Shown here in pieces: positions 10,057 through 20,726 of a stretch of 64,000 bases of DNA (position 1 is the first letter of the stretch; the number at the start of each line of letters is the position of its first letter). The position numbers were made by a program, and so were the translations under genes. The notes beneath the pieces are model-generated. The model saw only the letters and a program-made list of their open reading frames with translations. It searched no databases and was not told the DNA's origin. The DNA lies in NCBI GenBank assembly GCA_029237695.1, contig CM055266.1, forward strand, positions 120,022,569 through 120,086,568. The letters run 5' to 3'. Source of the DNA: Conchocele bisecta (Eukaryota > Mollusca > Bivalvia > Lucinida > Thyasiridae).

Positions 10057-10361
10057 GTAGCCTATTTCACCAACATTGCAAAGTATACTTTACTAGCAAA
10101 GTATACTTTGAGGGAGTAATAATTTATTTTTCCTGAAATGCATTATTTCATATAGAACTAACAAATGCATATATTTCATGATTAAAAGTATGCAGAATTA
10201 TTATACTGAATTTATTACATTATCACAGCCAAAATGGCTGTGATAATGTAATAAATTAAGTATAATAAAAATTAATAAATTTATCATAAAATTGAAAATT
10301 TCTCCCTCAAAGTATACTTTGGTACTAAAGTATACTTTGCAATGTTGATGAAATCGGCTAC
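10057..10361. mobile_element. family B MITE, copy 2
   Basis: GTAGCCTATTTCACCAAC ... GATGAAATCGGCTAC, with two AAAGTATACTTT-type palindromes in each arm and the central GCCAAAATGGC hairpin. Nearly complete. Confidence 0.9.
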
Positions 10362-10654
10362 AGGTGTTATCATCAGAGATACATGACGATGGAAACTGTA
10401 AAACTAAGGATACATATACATATACTGCTTGTGTGTCCGATTTAGTGAGGTTCTACTGTATGTACACGGACTATCGAACACTACACAGGTGGGTGTCTAA
10501 CAATGTCTAACAACGTCACAAGTGGGTGGGACACAGGTGGGCTGGGCAGAACAACAGAGCGACTGCATTTCAACCATATATGCGGCCGTGGTTGGCGAAC
10601 TGGGGCGTATAATTATGATTTGCGAGCAATGTAGGTCCAGATCAGTCTGATCAG

Positions 10655-11077
10655 TTTGTGTGTTTGTTTGTTTTATTAGGGTTTAACGGCATATCAACAG
10701 CTAAGGTCATTTAAGGCCGGGTCAATGAATTTAGTACTAAATCCCATATATTACCCGTATAAGTACAAGTTCAAGTACATGTACAAATGGGGGGGGGGTC
10801 CCAAAATAAGAACTGAATATTTACAAAAAAAACACTATATATTCAGCATTGAAATCAGAATAATCCTGATCTGATGTCAGGTCCTCGCCACACCAGAATC
10901 ACTTGGCCCCATCCCAAATGCAGTAGGATCAGTAACAATCTTACTACTTGTATAATGTGAAATAACCCAATTCAACTCCCAGGTAACAAAAGAGCCAAAG
11001 ATAAAAACGTTCCCGAAGGCCAAATCAGGCCCCTACCGTTAATTTACGCCATCACGTTCACCCGACCAACCACCCAC
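10655..11077 (+). mobile_element. SINE family D, with 12-bp target-site duplication
   Basis: The copy is bounded by CAGTCTGATCAG at 10643-10654 and again at 11078-11089, so both ends are fixed by a target-site duplication. It starts with a (TGTT)n stretch and GTTTAACGGCATATCAACAGC, and ends CAACCACCCAC. Target duplications of this size without terminal repeats mean reverse-transcription-based insertion. No protein is encoded. Confidence 0.85.
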
Positions 11078-11493
11078 CAGTCTGATCAGGCTCTATGCTG
11101 TTCGATTTTAAGTATGTAATAAGACACCAACTGCTCTTCGTAGATCCTGTACGTTTTCTGGATTCATTTGATTGATTTCATTGATATATTTATTGATTGA
11201 TTGGGTTTTTACGTCCGTTCAGTCCGGGGAATGCATATATATTGGAGAAACACTGTAAAATCAGCACAGAAATGACAATAAAATCTTTCAGCACTGAAAG
11301 ACTGTGCCCTGTGGCCCGTTTCACTGAACTTCATACGACACAACTGTTCGTACGAAGATTGGTATAAAAACACTTCACACATTAATGTGTTTCATTAATG
11401 CTACCATTTTCCACCTACCTACATGTTAGTGCTATTAAATCTGAACAACTCCATCATATACTTCCAAAATCGGTTGCTAACGTGAACTGTGTT

Positions 11494-11884
11494 ATTTTTG
11501 TTTATTAGTGTTTAACGGCCTATCAACAGCTAAGGTCATGTAAGGCCGGGCAAACGGGTTCGATCCCATTTTAACCTGCTGCATTGGGGGGAAAATCCCA
11601 AAATCAGAACGGAATATTTACATCAAGAACAAATATATTCAGCCCTGAAATTAGAATAACCTGATCTGGTGCCAGGTCCATACCACAGCAAGTCACTTGG
11701 CCCCTTCCCCTAAAATAGGATTACGAATATCGTAATGGTCACATAAGGGGTATAACCAGATTCAACTGTCACATAAAAAATGCCAAACGTATGTGAGGGC
11801 CAAACCAGGTCTCCAGTCGGGATTCCGGTAAGGATGAACCCCGATCGTTAAATTACCCATCGCGTGCTCCCACCTGCCACCCAC
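11494..11884 (+). mobile_element. SINE family D, with 11-bp target-site duplication
   Basis: TGAACTGTGTT stands on both sides (11483-11493 and 11885-11895). The body has GTTTAACGGCCTATCAACAG, a box-B-like GGGTTCGATCCC, and ends CACCTGCCACCCAC. At 391 bp this is a clean full-length reference copy. The B box supports Pol III transcription of a tRNA-like head, although a good A box was not recognised. Confidence 0.9.
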
Positions 11885-12142
11885 TGAACTGTGTTGTACA
11901 TTTTAGTTTTGCCCGTACGAACGTAGGAGCCAGGTAGGAGCCAGAAATAAGGTAGCGGATCAAGAGAGACAGGTCAGAAATTCCATAAGCCCCACAATCC
12001 AGCCACAGCCACATATGGCAGTATAAATCAACACGCACACATAGAAGGACATGCACACAAACTAATTATACATCATACATGTATCATGTTACAATGATAC
12101 CAAATGGAGTTTTGAATTATGTATCTCCTGATCTTCTAGTAC

Positions 12143-12378
12143 ACATATGTGGTTGTGACTGGATAAATGGGGCTTATGTTTTTATCCCGAGCAGTGCAGA
12201 TCCAGATTAGACTGTGCATCCGCACAGTCTGATCAGGATCTGCACTGTTCGCCATTCCAACAATGAAACACCAGCCACACGTCTAACAATATAGATCGTT
12301 ACCAGGCTACAGGACTGTGTTAGATAGGACTCTAGACAGGTCAAAAATCTCCCAAGCCCTATTTCTCCAGTTACGGCC
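12143..12378. mobile_element. MITE with TGTGACTGGAGAAATG ends (family H), copy 1
   Basis: GTGGTTGTGACTGGATAAATG on the left and CCATTTCTCCAGTTACGGCC (diverged, inverted) on the right enclose a hairpin GTGCATCCGCACAGTCTGAT and the conserved GATCTGCACTGTTCGCCAT. This family is dispersed through the whole window. Confidence 0.8.
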
Positions 12379-12830
12379 ACATTTAAAATCCATGTATAGC
12401 ACAGCTCAGGCTCAGACTATCATCAATCTGCTTGATTTCAAACACTTTATTCAAGTATTTTGAAATAAAGAAATGAGTGTAGTAGGTAGCCGAACGCTTT
12501 AATGCTAATCTCGGACAGACAGAAGAACAGATGGACATGATGGCGACTATATGCATCCAGAATGCTTTCTAGGTGTACATAAACTGTACGAGTTGATCAC
12601 ACTGCGTAGATCCGCGTTTTGATACGTGGCTACCCCGGTCACAAAGGGGTTTCACATTGACATGTAGCTAAATGAATACAACACAAGTCAAATATTTGCA
12701 TATCATTTGAATTTGTTCAAAGTTTAAACAGAAACAGCAACACAGTGACGCGACATGAGCGTTGCCACGTACAATACGTACAATACGTACAATACGACAG
12801 CATGAGCATTATTAAGTTTAAAATGTGACT

Positions 12831-13233
12831 GTGGTTGTGACTGGAGACATCTGGCTTAGGGGTTATGCGACCAGTCTAGCGCAGTCTGATCAGAGCCTGT
12901 ACTGTTCGCCATTGAGCCAATGAAGCACGCGTAATGCTTCTAACTTATAGATTTGATCCGCACCTGGGGGGCCGTTTCACTAAACTTTATACGACTAAAA
13001 TATTCGTCGGTGAACATTTAGAATCGTCTGGAAATTTCAATTGATGGATTTACATCCAACAATTGTTTACAAGAAAACGGTGTTAATGTCAAATTCACAG
13101 ACTATCATAATTTTGCACTTATTTTGCACATTTTAGTCGTACGAAGTTTAGTGAAACGGCCCCCAGGCTTGAGGAATGCGCTAGATCAGAAGCAAATGCC
13201 ATAATAGCCATTCCTCCAGTCACGGCCACAACT
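12831..13233. mobile_element. family H MITE split by a family A MITE
   Basis: GTGGTTGTGACTGGAGACAT at the left and CCTCCAGTCACGGCCACA at the right belong to one family H copy. The family A element at 12964-13167 is inserted within it, so family A moved later here. Confidence 0.75.
12964..13167. mobile_element. GGGGCC-ended hairpin MITE (family A), copy 1
   Basis: GGGGGGCCGTTTCACTAAAC ... GTGAAACGGCCCCC are inverted. Inside are GTTCGTCGGTG, GATCGTCTGGAAATTTCAAT and the inverse set. Family A is the most frequent repeat of the window. CAGGGGCC-type ends recall hAT elements, but no clear 8-bp target duplication was found. Confidence 0.85.
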
Positions 13234-13384
13234 GAGTCTTGATATGTTAATTGTTTCTATACGATGTGTGTCCGTGTGTCCGTGTGTCCGTATGTAGTCA
13301 TGCTGTTATGTACCTAAGAAGATGTGCGATATCTCAGGAAATATATATAAGATGTGCGATATCTCAGGAAATATATATATACAC

Positions 13385-13495
13385 AATTTACGATATTTTC
13401 AGTCTGTGCGTCGAAAGTTGACGAAATGTTCATAACAAATGCGGAATTCCGCATTTGCTATGAAATTTCGTCAACATTCGACATCATGTATAAAA
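13385..13495. repeat. hairpin around GCGGAATTCCGC
   Basis: TCGAAAGTTGACGAAATGTTC and GAAATTTCGTCAACATTCGA are inverted around the palindrome AAATGCGGAATTCCGCATTT. Confidence 0.7.
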
Positions 13496-13632
13496 CACAT
13501 GGCTCGTCTCGTATATCTTTGCTTTAATATCAATATTTGCACATGTACATTGGGAATGTATGAAACTGAGTAAGCTCAGTATCGACCAATCAAACTGCCT
13601 ATTTCGGGTACAAATTTCAAGATTTTTTATTA

Positions 13633-13728
13633 ATTGATTGGTGTTTAAAGGCATATCAACAGCCTAGGTTATCTGACGCCGGGCCAACGGGTTCGATCCC
13701 GTATTTAACCTGCTGTAAATATCAAGAA
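13633..13728 (+). repeat. SINE family D, 5' fragment
   Basis: GGTGTTTAAAGGCATATCAAC and GGGTTCGATCCCGTATTTAA (box-B-like) only; the body is missing. Confidence 0.65.
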
Positions 13729-13765
13729 CGTGTTCGGAAAGTTATAAAAGCACGGACTCATATCC

Positions 13766-14008
13766 CAGGTACCCGTTTCACTAAACTTCGTACGACTAAA
13801 ATGTTCGTAAGTGCGAATTTAGGATCGTCTGGAAATCTCAATTGATGGATTTACATTTATTGAGCATAGGCTGCATATGCATCATATGCTCTATACATGT
13901 AAATCCAATAATTATTTACAAGAAAACATTGATAATGTGAAATTTACAGACAATCATAATTTTGCACTTTCGAACATTTCAGTCACGAAGTTTAGTGAAA
14001 CGGCCCCC
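13766..14008. mobile_element. family A MITE, copy 2
   Basis: Inverted ends TACCCGTTTCACTAAACTTC and AGTTTAGTGAAACGGCCCCC; the central hairpin around GCATAGGCTGCATATGCA is slightly decayed. Confidence 0.85.
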
Positions 14009-14164
14009 ATGACTTTACGCTTCATAGTGGAAAATTCCACACTGCCTAATATTTTGCGTGTTATGTGAATAATGATTGATTGAATGACTGATGAAGCTGG
14101 CCAAGAGTTATGTAAATATATAAATCATTTGGGGATTTGCTTTACAGTCCGGTTATCCAACGCG

Positions 14165-14217
14165 AGATGTGACTGTGATTGGAGAACCTGTGGCTTAAGC
14201 CATTTGTGGCCAGTCCA
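14165..14217. repeat. family H fragment used as target by a family B MITE
   Basis: GATGTGACTGTGATTGGAG belongs to family H; the family B element at 14218 follows directly. Confidence 0.5.
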
Positions 14218-14452
14218 GTAGCCTATTTCACCAACATTGCAAAGTATACTTATCTAGCAAAGTATACTTTGAGGGAGAAATTTTCAATTTAAATATAAAT
14301 TCAGTATAATAATTCTGTATACTTTTAATCAAATATATGCAGTGGTTAGTTCTGTATGAAATAATGCATTTCCGGGAAAATAAATGATTACTCCCTCAAA
14401 GTATACTTTGCTAGAAAAGTATACTTTGCAATGTTGGTGAAATCGGCAACAG
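14218..14452. mobile_element. family B MITE, copy 3, centre deleted
   Basis: Both arms with their AAAGTATACTTT-type pairs are present, but the central GCCAAAATGGC hairpin is missing, giving a shorter element of about 235 bp. Confidence 0.85.
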
Positions 14453-14774
14453 CTCTTGGTCTGCTAACCGGGGTCACTTTTGTAGTCTGGCAATGATGCA
14501 TACTGTTTGTTAGAATCCAGATGGGCTTTTGTTGAACAGTGCAGACCACGGTCATGCACTGCGGAGACTTGTATTTATCTCCGTTGATGCCTGTTCATGA
14601 TCACAAAGCACAAGTTTTGGAGTAGTCATATGTATGAATCGCAGTGGAAGATATCTATCTCTGACACCCTGGGTTAGTACTTATCTTACTAATTTTAAAA
14701 AATGAGCATAACCGGAGATCAACTCACATGCAAAGACAAAAATAAATTGTACCCGAGGTCCAAATAATGTATAT

Positions 14775-15021
14775 CAGGGGGCCGTTTCCACTAAACTTCG
14801 TACGACTAAAATGTTCGTAAGTGTAAATTTCGGATCGTCTGGAAATTTCAATTGATGGATTTACATTTATTGAGCATAGGCTGCATATGCAGCCTATGCT
14901 CAATAAATGTAAATCCAATAATTGTTTGCAAGAAAACATTGCTAATGTGACATTTACAGACTATCATAATTTTTCACTTACGAACATTTTAGTCGTAAGA
15001 AGTTTAGTGAAACGGGCCCCT
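14775..15021. mobile_element. family A MITE, copy 3
   Basis: CAGGGGGCCGTTTCCACTAA ... TTAGTGAAACGGGCCCCTG with a perfect centre at GGCTGCATATGCAGCC. Confidence 0.9.
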
Positions 15022-15111
15022 GGATTCCGGTAATAATGAATTCCATCATATGTTTCGCAGGCTCCTAACCAACCTCCCGATTATGTTAGATTAACTGTAC
15101 GCCTTTTTTTT

Positions 15112-15175
15112 GCAGTGGAACCTCTCTAAATCCGACACTCTCTGGTCCCTATGGTTTAGAGAGGCTGCACTGTAC
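15112..15175. mobile_element. family C miniature element
   Basis: GCAGTGGAACCTCTCTAAAT and TTTAGAGAGGCTGCACTGTA are inverted ends with almost no interior. Confidence 0.8.
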
Positions 15176-15220
15176 CATCATGTGCTACCATACGTTTAGA
15201 CCCCGTGACGTTACAGCTTA

Positions 15221-15400
15221 TCTGGGGGCCGTTTCACTAAACTTCGTACGACAAAAATGTTCGTAAGTGCAAATTTAGGACCGTCTGGAAATTTCAATTC
15301 ATTGTTTACAAGAAATCGTTGCCAATGTGAAATTTACAGACTATCATAATTTTGCATTTACGATATTGTATTCGTACGAAGTTTAGTGAAACGCCACCTG
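15221..15400. mobile_element. family A MITE, copy 4, one internal deletion
   Basis: CTGGGGGCCGTTTCACTAAAC ... AGTTTAGTGAAACG; the GAGCATAGGCTGC centre is absent, so the copy is about 180 bp long. Confidence 0.85.
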
Positions 15401-15580
15401 GATCCTGACCGACATACGTCTCTCCACAGCGGATTAGACCAGATCACGTGATAAGAATATTTTATCAATCGCTGCTACATGAATGAATATTGAACTATTA
15501 CTGGCGTCAGTGCCAGATCGTGGTTGATAAACACATTTGTTGGGTTTTCCGTTTTCTGAACATGTTAGCAGAGATAATTA

Positions 15581-15792
15581 TGCAGCGGAACTTCTCTAAA
15601 CCGGACACGAAGGCAATCTTTGTGTTCTTATGTTTTGTTTGTTTCTTGATCACTTATCTCAGATGTTAATGTATGTTCATGATTGCAAAGTACGTCAATA
15701 CATTTCAGAATGGCCTTGATTTACAGTGGAACCTCTAAACCGGACAGCCTGGGGATCCCCCAGGGTGTCCGCTTAAGAGAGATTCCACTGTA
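15581..15792. mobile_element. family C MITE with interior
   Basis: GCAGCGGAACTTCTCTAAACC on the left, GGTGTCCGCTTAAGAGAG on the right, plus an extra inverted end pair inside at 15725-15790. It looks like one element inserted next to or into another of its kind. Confidence 0.65.
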
Positions 15793-16049
15793 CAGACAAA
15801 ATTAAGGAATGACGATTGCTGCTTATTCAGATGTAATATTCAGCACAAATCAATACTCATTTGTATTAACCGATTTTCCCAGAGTACATCAAGCAACTGC
15901 TTTAATAAAGAGCGCTGATGAATGATATTTTTTTTTTTAAATCCGGTACGAAATGATTTGGCTACAAAATAATTACAGGGGAATACAGAGTGACCTTCAT
16001 GTGCAAACATCGTGGAACATATAGTAGACACCGAGTTCGTGGAACACAT

Positions 16050-16150
16050 AGTAGTTTGTTTGTTTGTGGGGTTTAACGGCCTATCAACGGCGAAGGTCAT
16101 TTGAGGTCGGGAAAATGGGTTTAGTACTAATCCCATATGTTACCTGTAGA
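16050..16150 (+). repeat. SINE family D, 5' fragment
   Basis: (TTTG)n, GGGTTTAACGGCCTATCAAC, and TTAGTACTAATCCCATATG as in the 10655 copy. The rest is missing. Confidence 0.65.
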
Positions 16151-16255
16151 CACGATTTCTTCACTGTGGGTCACGTGTGTTTCCAATCATGTATACATTC
16201 TGCTTAGCTGGGCAGTGCAACTTGAACACGGAGTTGACAAACGCATTGGTAACAT

Positions 16256-16505
16256 TTAACCTTTGAACCCGAAATCCCGCTATATCGGTTTATGCAAAAA
16301 GTGCAGATCCAGATGAGCCGGCTCGTAACGAGCCGTCTCATCAGGATCTGCACTTTTTGAAAGTAATTTCAATATTTTTCAGAACAAAAACACCACCTTT
16401 TCATAAATGGACGAATCTGAAAATCATTTTGTGACCATTGGATTGGTCGGAACATTAGCATATGACAGTCCATTCCCGTTCCTTAGGATTGAAAGGGTTA
16501 GTAAG
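16256..16505. mobile_element. hairpin element with GAGCCGGCTCG centre (family L), copy 1
   Basis: Starts TTTAACCTTTGAACCCG and ends GATTGAAAGGGTTAG, and carries a hairpin GTGCAGATCCAGATGAGCCG / CTCATCAGGATCTGCAC. A related copy is at 41252-41462 with clear TTAA borders. Confidence 0.65.
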
Positions 16506-16765
16506 TCGACATACTCTATTCACATTCATATTCGTGCATAGGCTTGGTTTCGTCAGACAGCAAAAACAAGAATAGTATTTGAACGAAAATACATGTAAAC
16601 TGTGTCTTGTTTGTTTATGTGATATAGTTATGATGAAAACAGTCAAGATGTGTATGCGAAAGTTGGTAGGCACAGAGCAGAATAATTATAAATATTTTTT
16701 TAAAGTGACAAAATTCCTCAGATTGGACAAATTACTATAATGTAAAGGGTCAGCGGACACATTTA

Positions 16766-16830
16766 AATGGTCGATGGAAGAAAGGGGCTAACTCCATGAT
16801 GGAGTTAGCCCCCTTCTTCCATCAACCATT
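16766..16830. mobile_element. family J miniature hairpin
   Basis: GATGGAAGAAAGGGGCTAAC, TCCATGATGGA loop, and the inverse GTTAGCCCCCTTCTTCCATC. Confidence 0.8.
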
Positions 16831-16902
16831 AAAATTGTCGCGCGACCTCATTCACGTGTACGTGACATTGTTTAATAAACACATGCCAGTCGTCCAGTTA
16901 CC

Positions 16903-16980
16903 GCAATTGAAGGGGACAGCGGAAAAAGGGGGCTAACTCACTAATGTAGTTAGCCCACTTTTTCCACTGACCCCTTCACT
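16903..16980. mobile_element. family J miniature hairpin
   Basis: AATTGAAGGGGACAGCGGAA ... GTTAGCCCACTTTTTCCACT, with GACCCCTTCA at the end. Confidence 0.75.
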
Positions 16981-16984
16981 TATA

Positions 16985-17335
16985 GGTCTATAAACAATTA
17001 GCAAGTGCAGCTTTCAATATGAAAGCGAAAAGATGTAGTAAAACAACGATATAAACCATATATCTCCCACATACAGAGTGACAAATATACATTAGAAAAT
17101 GTGTTCAAAGAAAACGGATGCCCCGCCTAACGATTTGATAGCAAACAAGCTCAAACACAGGCATTAATCAAGGTAAATAACGAACTATTGCAATTGTAGG
17201 TCAAGGTCACATAAATGTCATTTGATTCACAGTCGCTAATGATAGTTTGAAATTATGTGTGACATTATGGTGGCTGTCGGCCTACTACTGTTGAAAATAC
17301 ATGCTCAAATAAACGCTTCAATCTTGTGACGGACG
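16985..17335. other. no recognisable feature
   Basis: No inverted ends, coding motif or splice pattern recognised in this stretch. Confidence 0.35.
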
Positions 17336-17339
17336 AGAT

Positions 17340-17524
17340 GGCAGGGATTCCGCTGGCGATCGCCACTTTCGCAATTGGCGATAAAAATAAACAATTGGCG
17401 ATAAAAAATTACAATTTTCGAAAAAAATAATTTTTTTCGAAAATTGTAATTTTTTTCAAGTTATCGCCAATTGTTTTATTTTTTTTGAAGTGGCGATTTT
17501 TTTATTTTCCTCAGCGGAATCCCT
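17340..17524. mobile_element. palindromic MITE (AGGGATTCCGCT ends)
   Basis: AGGGATTCCGCTGGCGATCG ... AGCGGAATCCCT are inverted, with CAATTGGCGATAAAAA repeated inside and a centre ACAATTTTCGAAAAAAATAA. Very A/T-rich arms. Confidence 0.8.
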
Positions 17525-17729
17525 GAGATGGGCGGACGGACAAGGATAATACTAAATGCCACATTAACTATCGTGGTGGGGCATAACAATGTGTATGTAT
17601 ATGTTACATTTGTGCAACTTGGTTTATTTATGTGGATCTTGGTTTTCAATAATAACATATCAAGTTGAGAGACAAATTAACAGATTCAGAGATTGGTAAG
17701 AAGACCAGCTTGGGGGTATGAAATATGCA

Positions 17730-17922
17730 TACAGTGAAACCTCGCTAAACCCGACACCCTGGGAGGTCCCCACTGTAAACAATGAATTTATTCCGAGCCA
17801 TAGTTCAGTTCTATGCCATTACGAACAGGCATTATCATCCGAGATATGGCCAAGAAACCCATCAAAATTATGATCACATATGTTTCTTGTTGTCACGGTT
17901 TAGAGAGGTTCCACTGTATATG
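17730..17922. mobile_element. family C MITE with interior
   Basis: ACAGTGAAACCTCGCTAAAC ... GTTTAGAGAGGTTCCACTGTA. The interior is unique (contains AGATATGGCCAAGAAACCCA). Confidence 0.75.
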
Positions 17923-18027
17923 GTTTCCATGGTAGCATATTTCTTCAATCCACAGAACGTGAGAGCTAAGTCAGCTTAACACCGTATAACGTTAAAACGG
18001 GACTAACCTGCATACACAACCACTTGC

Positions 18028-18126
18028 GTTAATACTGGCCATATTATCAACGTTTCCGAACATTTATTGGCAATGCCAACTCGCAATCAAGCAATTTGAT
18101 TGACTGAGCCTGAGCTGTGGCACACA
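18028..18126. repeat. family I fragment
   Basis: ACTGGCCATATTATCAACG, ATTGGCAATGCCAACTCGCA and TGACTGAGCCTGAGCTGTGG; the inverted right half is missing. Confidence 0.7.
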
Positions 18127-18147
18127 CAAATTAGAATAACTTGACCT

Positions 18148-18452
18148 GTAGCCTATTTCATCAACATTGCAAAGTATACTTTAGTAGCAAAGTATACTTT
18201 GAGGGAGAAATTTTCAATTTTATGATACATTTATTAATTTTTATTATACCGAATTTATTACATTATCACAGCCATTATGGCTGTGATAATGTAATAAATT
18301 CAGTATAATAATTCTGCATACTTTTAATCATGAAATACATGCATTCGTTAGTTCTATATGAAATAATGCATTTCAGGAAAAATAAATGATTACTCCCTCA
18401 AAGTATACTTTGCTAGTAAAGTATACTTTGCAATGTTGATGAAATAGGCTAC
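18148..18452. mobile_element. family B MITE, copy 4
   Basis: GTAGCCTATTTCATCAACAT ... GATGAAATAGGCTAC; paired AAAGTATACTTT motifs in both arms and a central GCCATTATGGC hairpin. Complete. Confidence 0.9.
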
Positions 18453-18454
18453 TG

Positions 18455-18560
18455 GTGCCACTTCCTCACCACACCAGAGTCACTTAGCCCCACTCCACAA
18501 CAGTAATATGATCAATACTAATCGTATTACTTTTATAGTGAGTAAAAGCGGATCACGTTA
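18455..18560 (+). repeat. SINE family D fragment
   Basis: GTGCCACTTCCTCACCACAC and AGTCACTTAGCCCCACTC match the SINE middle; the family B element next to it may have been inserted in this copy. Confidence 0.55.
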
Positions 18561-18777
18561 AGTAGACTGCAGAAATATGCCGCCACATGTTTCGGTAGAA
18601 AAACACAACTAAAGACATGACTATAGAAATATTTAAACTATACACGGAAATACTAAATGCCATTCGTAATGTATAGTAATATCACAGAGGGGTACACGTG
18701 ACAGCCACACAGTCTCTTAATAACCGGAGGATAATACAAACAACAGCATACATGAAAAGTATTTGACAAAGCATGGA

Positions 18778-18834
18778 GAACTAGATGCCCGCGGCCCACA
18801 TGTGGCGCCCGCCGAGGCTTTGATAGTACAGTCA
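18778..18834 (+). repeat. HINE-like 5' module fragment
   Basis: ACTAGATGCCCGCGGCCCAC, then GTGGCGCCCGCCGAGGCTTT, recur at about 23420-23470 and 38255-38290 next to tandem core repeats. Confidence 0.5.
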
Positions 18835-19052
18835 AACCTCTCTAAACCGGACACCCTGGGTCATCAGGTTGTCCAGCTTAGAGAGGTTTCACTGTAAATC
18901 AGGCATTTGATCATTCTGAGCCATAGCCATAGGTGTGTGCTATGCGATCATGCACAGACATAATAACATGAGATAATGACCAAGAAACTCATCTAAAAAT
19001 AAGATCACATGTGTTTTCTTGGTGTCCGGCTTAGAGAGATTCCACTGTTTTC
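18829..19052. mobile_element. family C MITE with interior, inserted in the HINE-like module
   Basis: CAGTCAAACCTCTCTAAACC ... GGCTTAGAGAGATTCCACTG, about 220 bp, placed directly after GATAGTA of the adjacent module. Confidence 0.8.
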
Positions 19053-19074
19053 AGAAAGACTTGAACCAAAAATG

Positions 19075-19434
19075 TTAAAGGTACATGCCCACTTAGTAAC
19101 CACACAATGTTCTTTATAGGAATTAAATAAGTGTATAATTGTGACACTATTCCATCAGTTCTAAAAATTACAAGTGCCTCCTATACAGATATAATCATTT
19201 AGTAATATGTATTTCACTGATGAGGCATGATGTTTTTTAATTAACATTTTAAGGAAACACGGTTATCGCCCCTGATATCAGTGTGGAAATTTACGTCTCA
19301 TATAAAATGTATAATAATGCCAATCAATACGTGGGGTAATGGTGAATGAATGTTTATTTTGCCAGAAAATGTCGTAGATGATGTCTCTGATATAAAGAAC
19401 AGTTTGTGCCTACTGAGTGGGCATGTACCTTTAA
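19075..19434. mobile_element. family F TTAA MITE, copy 2
   Basis: TTAA flanks; ends AGGTACATGCCCACT and AGTGGGCATGTACCT are perfectly inverted. Shorter than copy 1 because part of the right half is missing. Confidence 0.85.
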
Positions 19435-19508
19435 CCGGACGTATGATAATGTGCCGACTATATATCGCACTGTCCGCAAGCGGGCGCGACGAAAACTAAC
19501 CCGAATCG

Positions 19509-19622
19509 TCAGGGCCCGGTTGCTCAAAACCTATGTTAGCTTAACAGACTGTTAAATCCTTAACGGTGTTAAGGATTTAACAGTCTGTTAAGCTAACAGA
19601 GGTTTTGAGCAACTGGGCCCTG
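19509..19622. mobile_element. palindromic element related to 8343-8508
   Basis: AGGGCCCGGTTGCTCAAAAC ... GTTTTGAGCAACTGGGCCCT with GTTAGCTTAACAGACTGTTA inside; a near-perfect palindrome of about 114 bp. Confidence 0.85.
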
Positions 19623-19722
19623 GTTGTCACGTATGGAATGTAACCCTGCGTGACAGTCAGAAAAGTTGGTTAAGCAAAACAACGTATGATGGCTTGTAAG
19701 GAATAGTTCGTCTCTTCAATTC

Positions 19723-20110
19723 TCCTCCACGTAGAGGCGAAAAGCAAACATATTAACATTCGGTGTTTCGTTTCTACACCGCGTGAGACGAAAATGAAAG
19801 TTCTTCATTTTCGCCTCACACGGTGTAGAAACGAAGTCTCGTTAGCAAAATTTCGTCTCTTATCGAAGGCCCATTGAGACGAACATTACGAATATTAACT
19901 TTCATCTAATCTTCAGTTTCGTCTCTACGCTGCGAAGAAACGAAGGCACAAAATTACAGTTCTTTGTTTTCGTCTCTACGCGGCGAGGAAACAAAAGAAC
20001 GAAATTAAAGTTATTTATTTTCGTCTGTACGCGCCGTCGAAAAATAAAAGAAATAGAAGTTTCTTCATCGGCATATTTAGGCGGTGAAAGTACGCGAATA
20101 CGAAATGACC
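19723..20110. repeat. inverted array of TTCGTCTCTACGC units
   Basis: A hairpin (TGTTTCGTTTCTACACCGCG / CACACGGTGTAGAAACGAAG) is followed by three units of about 60 bp that repeat TTCGTCTCTACGC.GCGA and an AAATTAAAGTT spacer. On the minus strand this gives a false repetitive frame (units like PRRVETKTKNCNFV). It resembles the foldback arrays at 824 and 36081 in style. Confidence 0.6.
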
Positions 20111-20631
20111 ACAATTAGCCGCGTTTTACGGTTTAAAACTGAAGATCCTGATCTATTGTCAGTTGATTAGAAGCTATGTAATCCAGAAATGAAATAGGGC
20201 CGAGTTCGTCAGACCATCAGACATATATACCCATTGTACATGTTGTGTTCGTATAACATAGCATGTGTTCATAATATATGGTTAAATGTTCAGCTGGTGC
20301 TGCACTCAGAGCCGACGTAAAATGTTTCACGACAGTTGCACCCCATTTCTGACGAGATTCCAATCAGCTCTGCTTAGAGCTGTCGCATAAACACAGTTTT
20401 TGTCTTGATATCAGATGAAACAATGTGTTTATACAGTATCTTCTGCATGTATCTGAAAGGGAACTGTTCAGTCTTCAGGAATCCGGCACCTATTTCGACG
20501 TGAAACAGTTTATGCTGGCGCGGAGTGCAGCCCCAGTGTGTGCAGCATACCATAGATCGGATTATAGAAACCATGACAGAACGCGACAATAGCTGGTCAC
20601 AGACGAGCGAACAGGACCTAACAACGTTTTC

Positions 20632-20706
20632 ACCAATTGAAGGTGTGAGTGGAAGAAGGGGGCTAAGTCCCTGAGGGACTTAGCCCCCTTCTTCCACTTA
20701 CACCTG
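20632..20706. mobile_element. family J miniature hairpin
   Basis: ATTGAAGGTGTGAGTGGAAG, GGGGGCTAAGTCCCTGAGGG, then the full inverse ending CTTCCACTTACACCT. The best-preserved copy. Confidence 0.85.
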
Positions 20707-20726
20707 TAATTCTGGGTCCATCGGAG

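Noticed and set aside
11494..11884. tRNA gene because of GGTTCGATCCC
   Set aside because: The motif is the B box of a SINE family; no cloverleaf arms or A box could be placed.
19902..20114. Repeat protein with PRRVETKTKNCNF-type units
   Set aside because: It follows the 60-bp DNA repeat and disappears where the DNA repeat ends.
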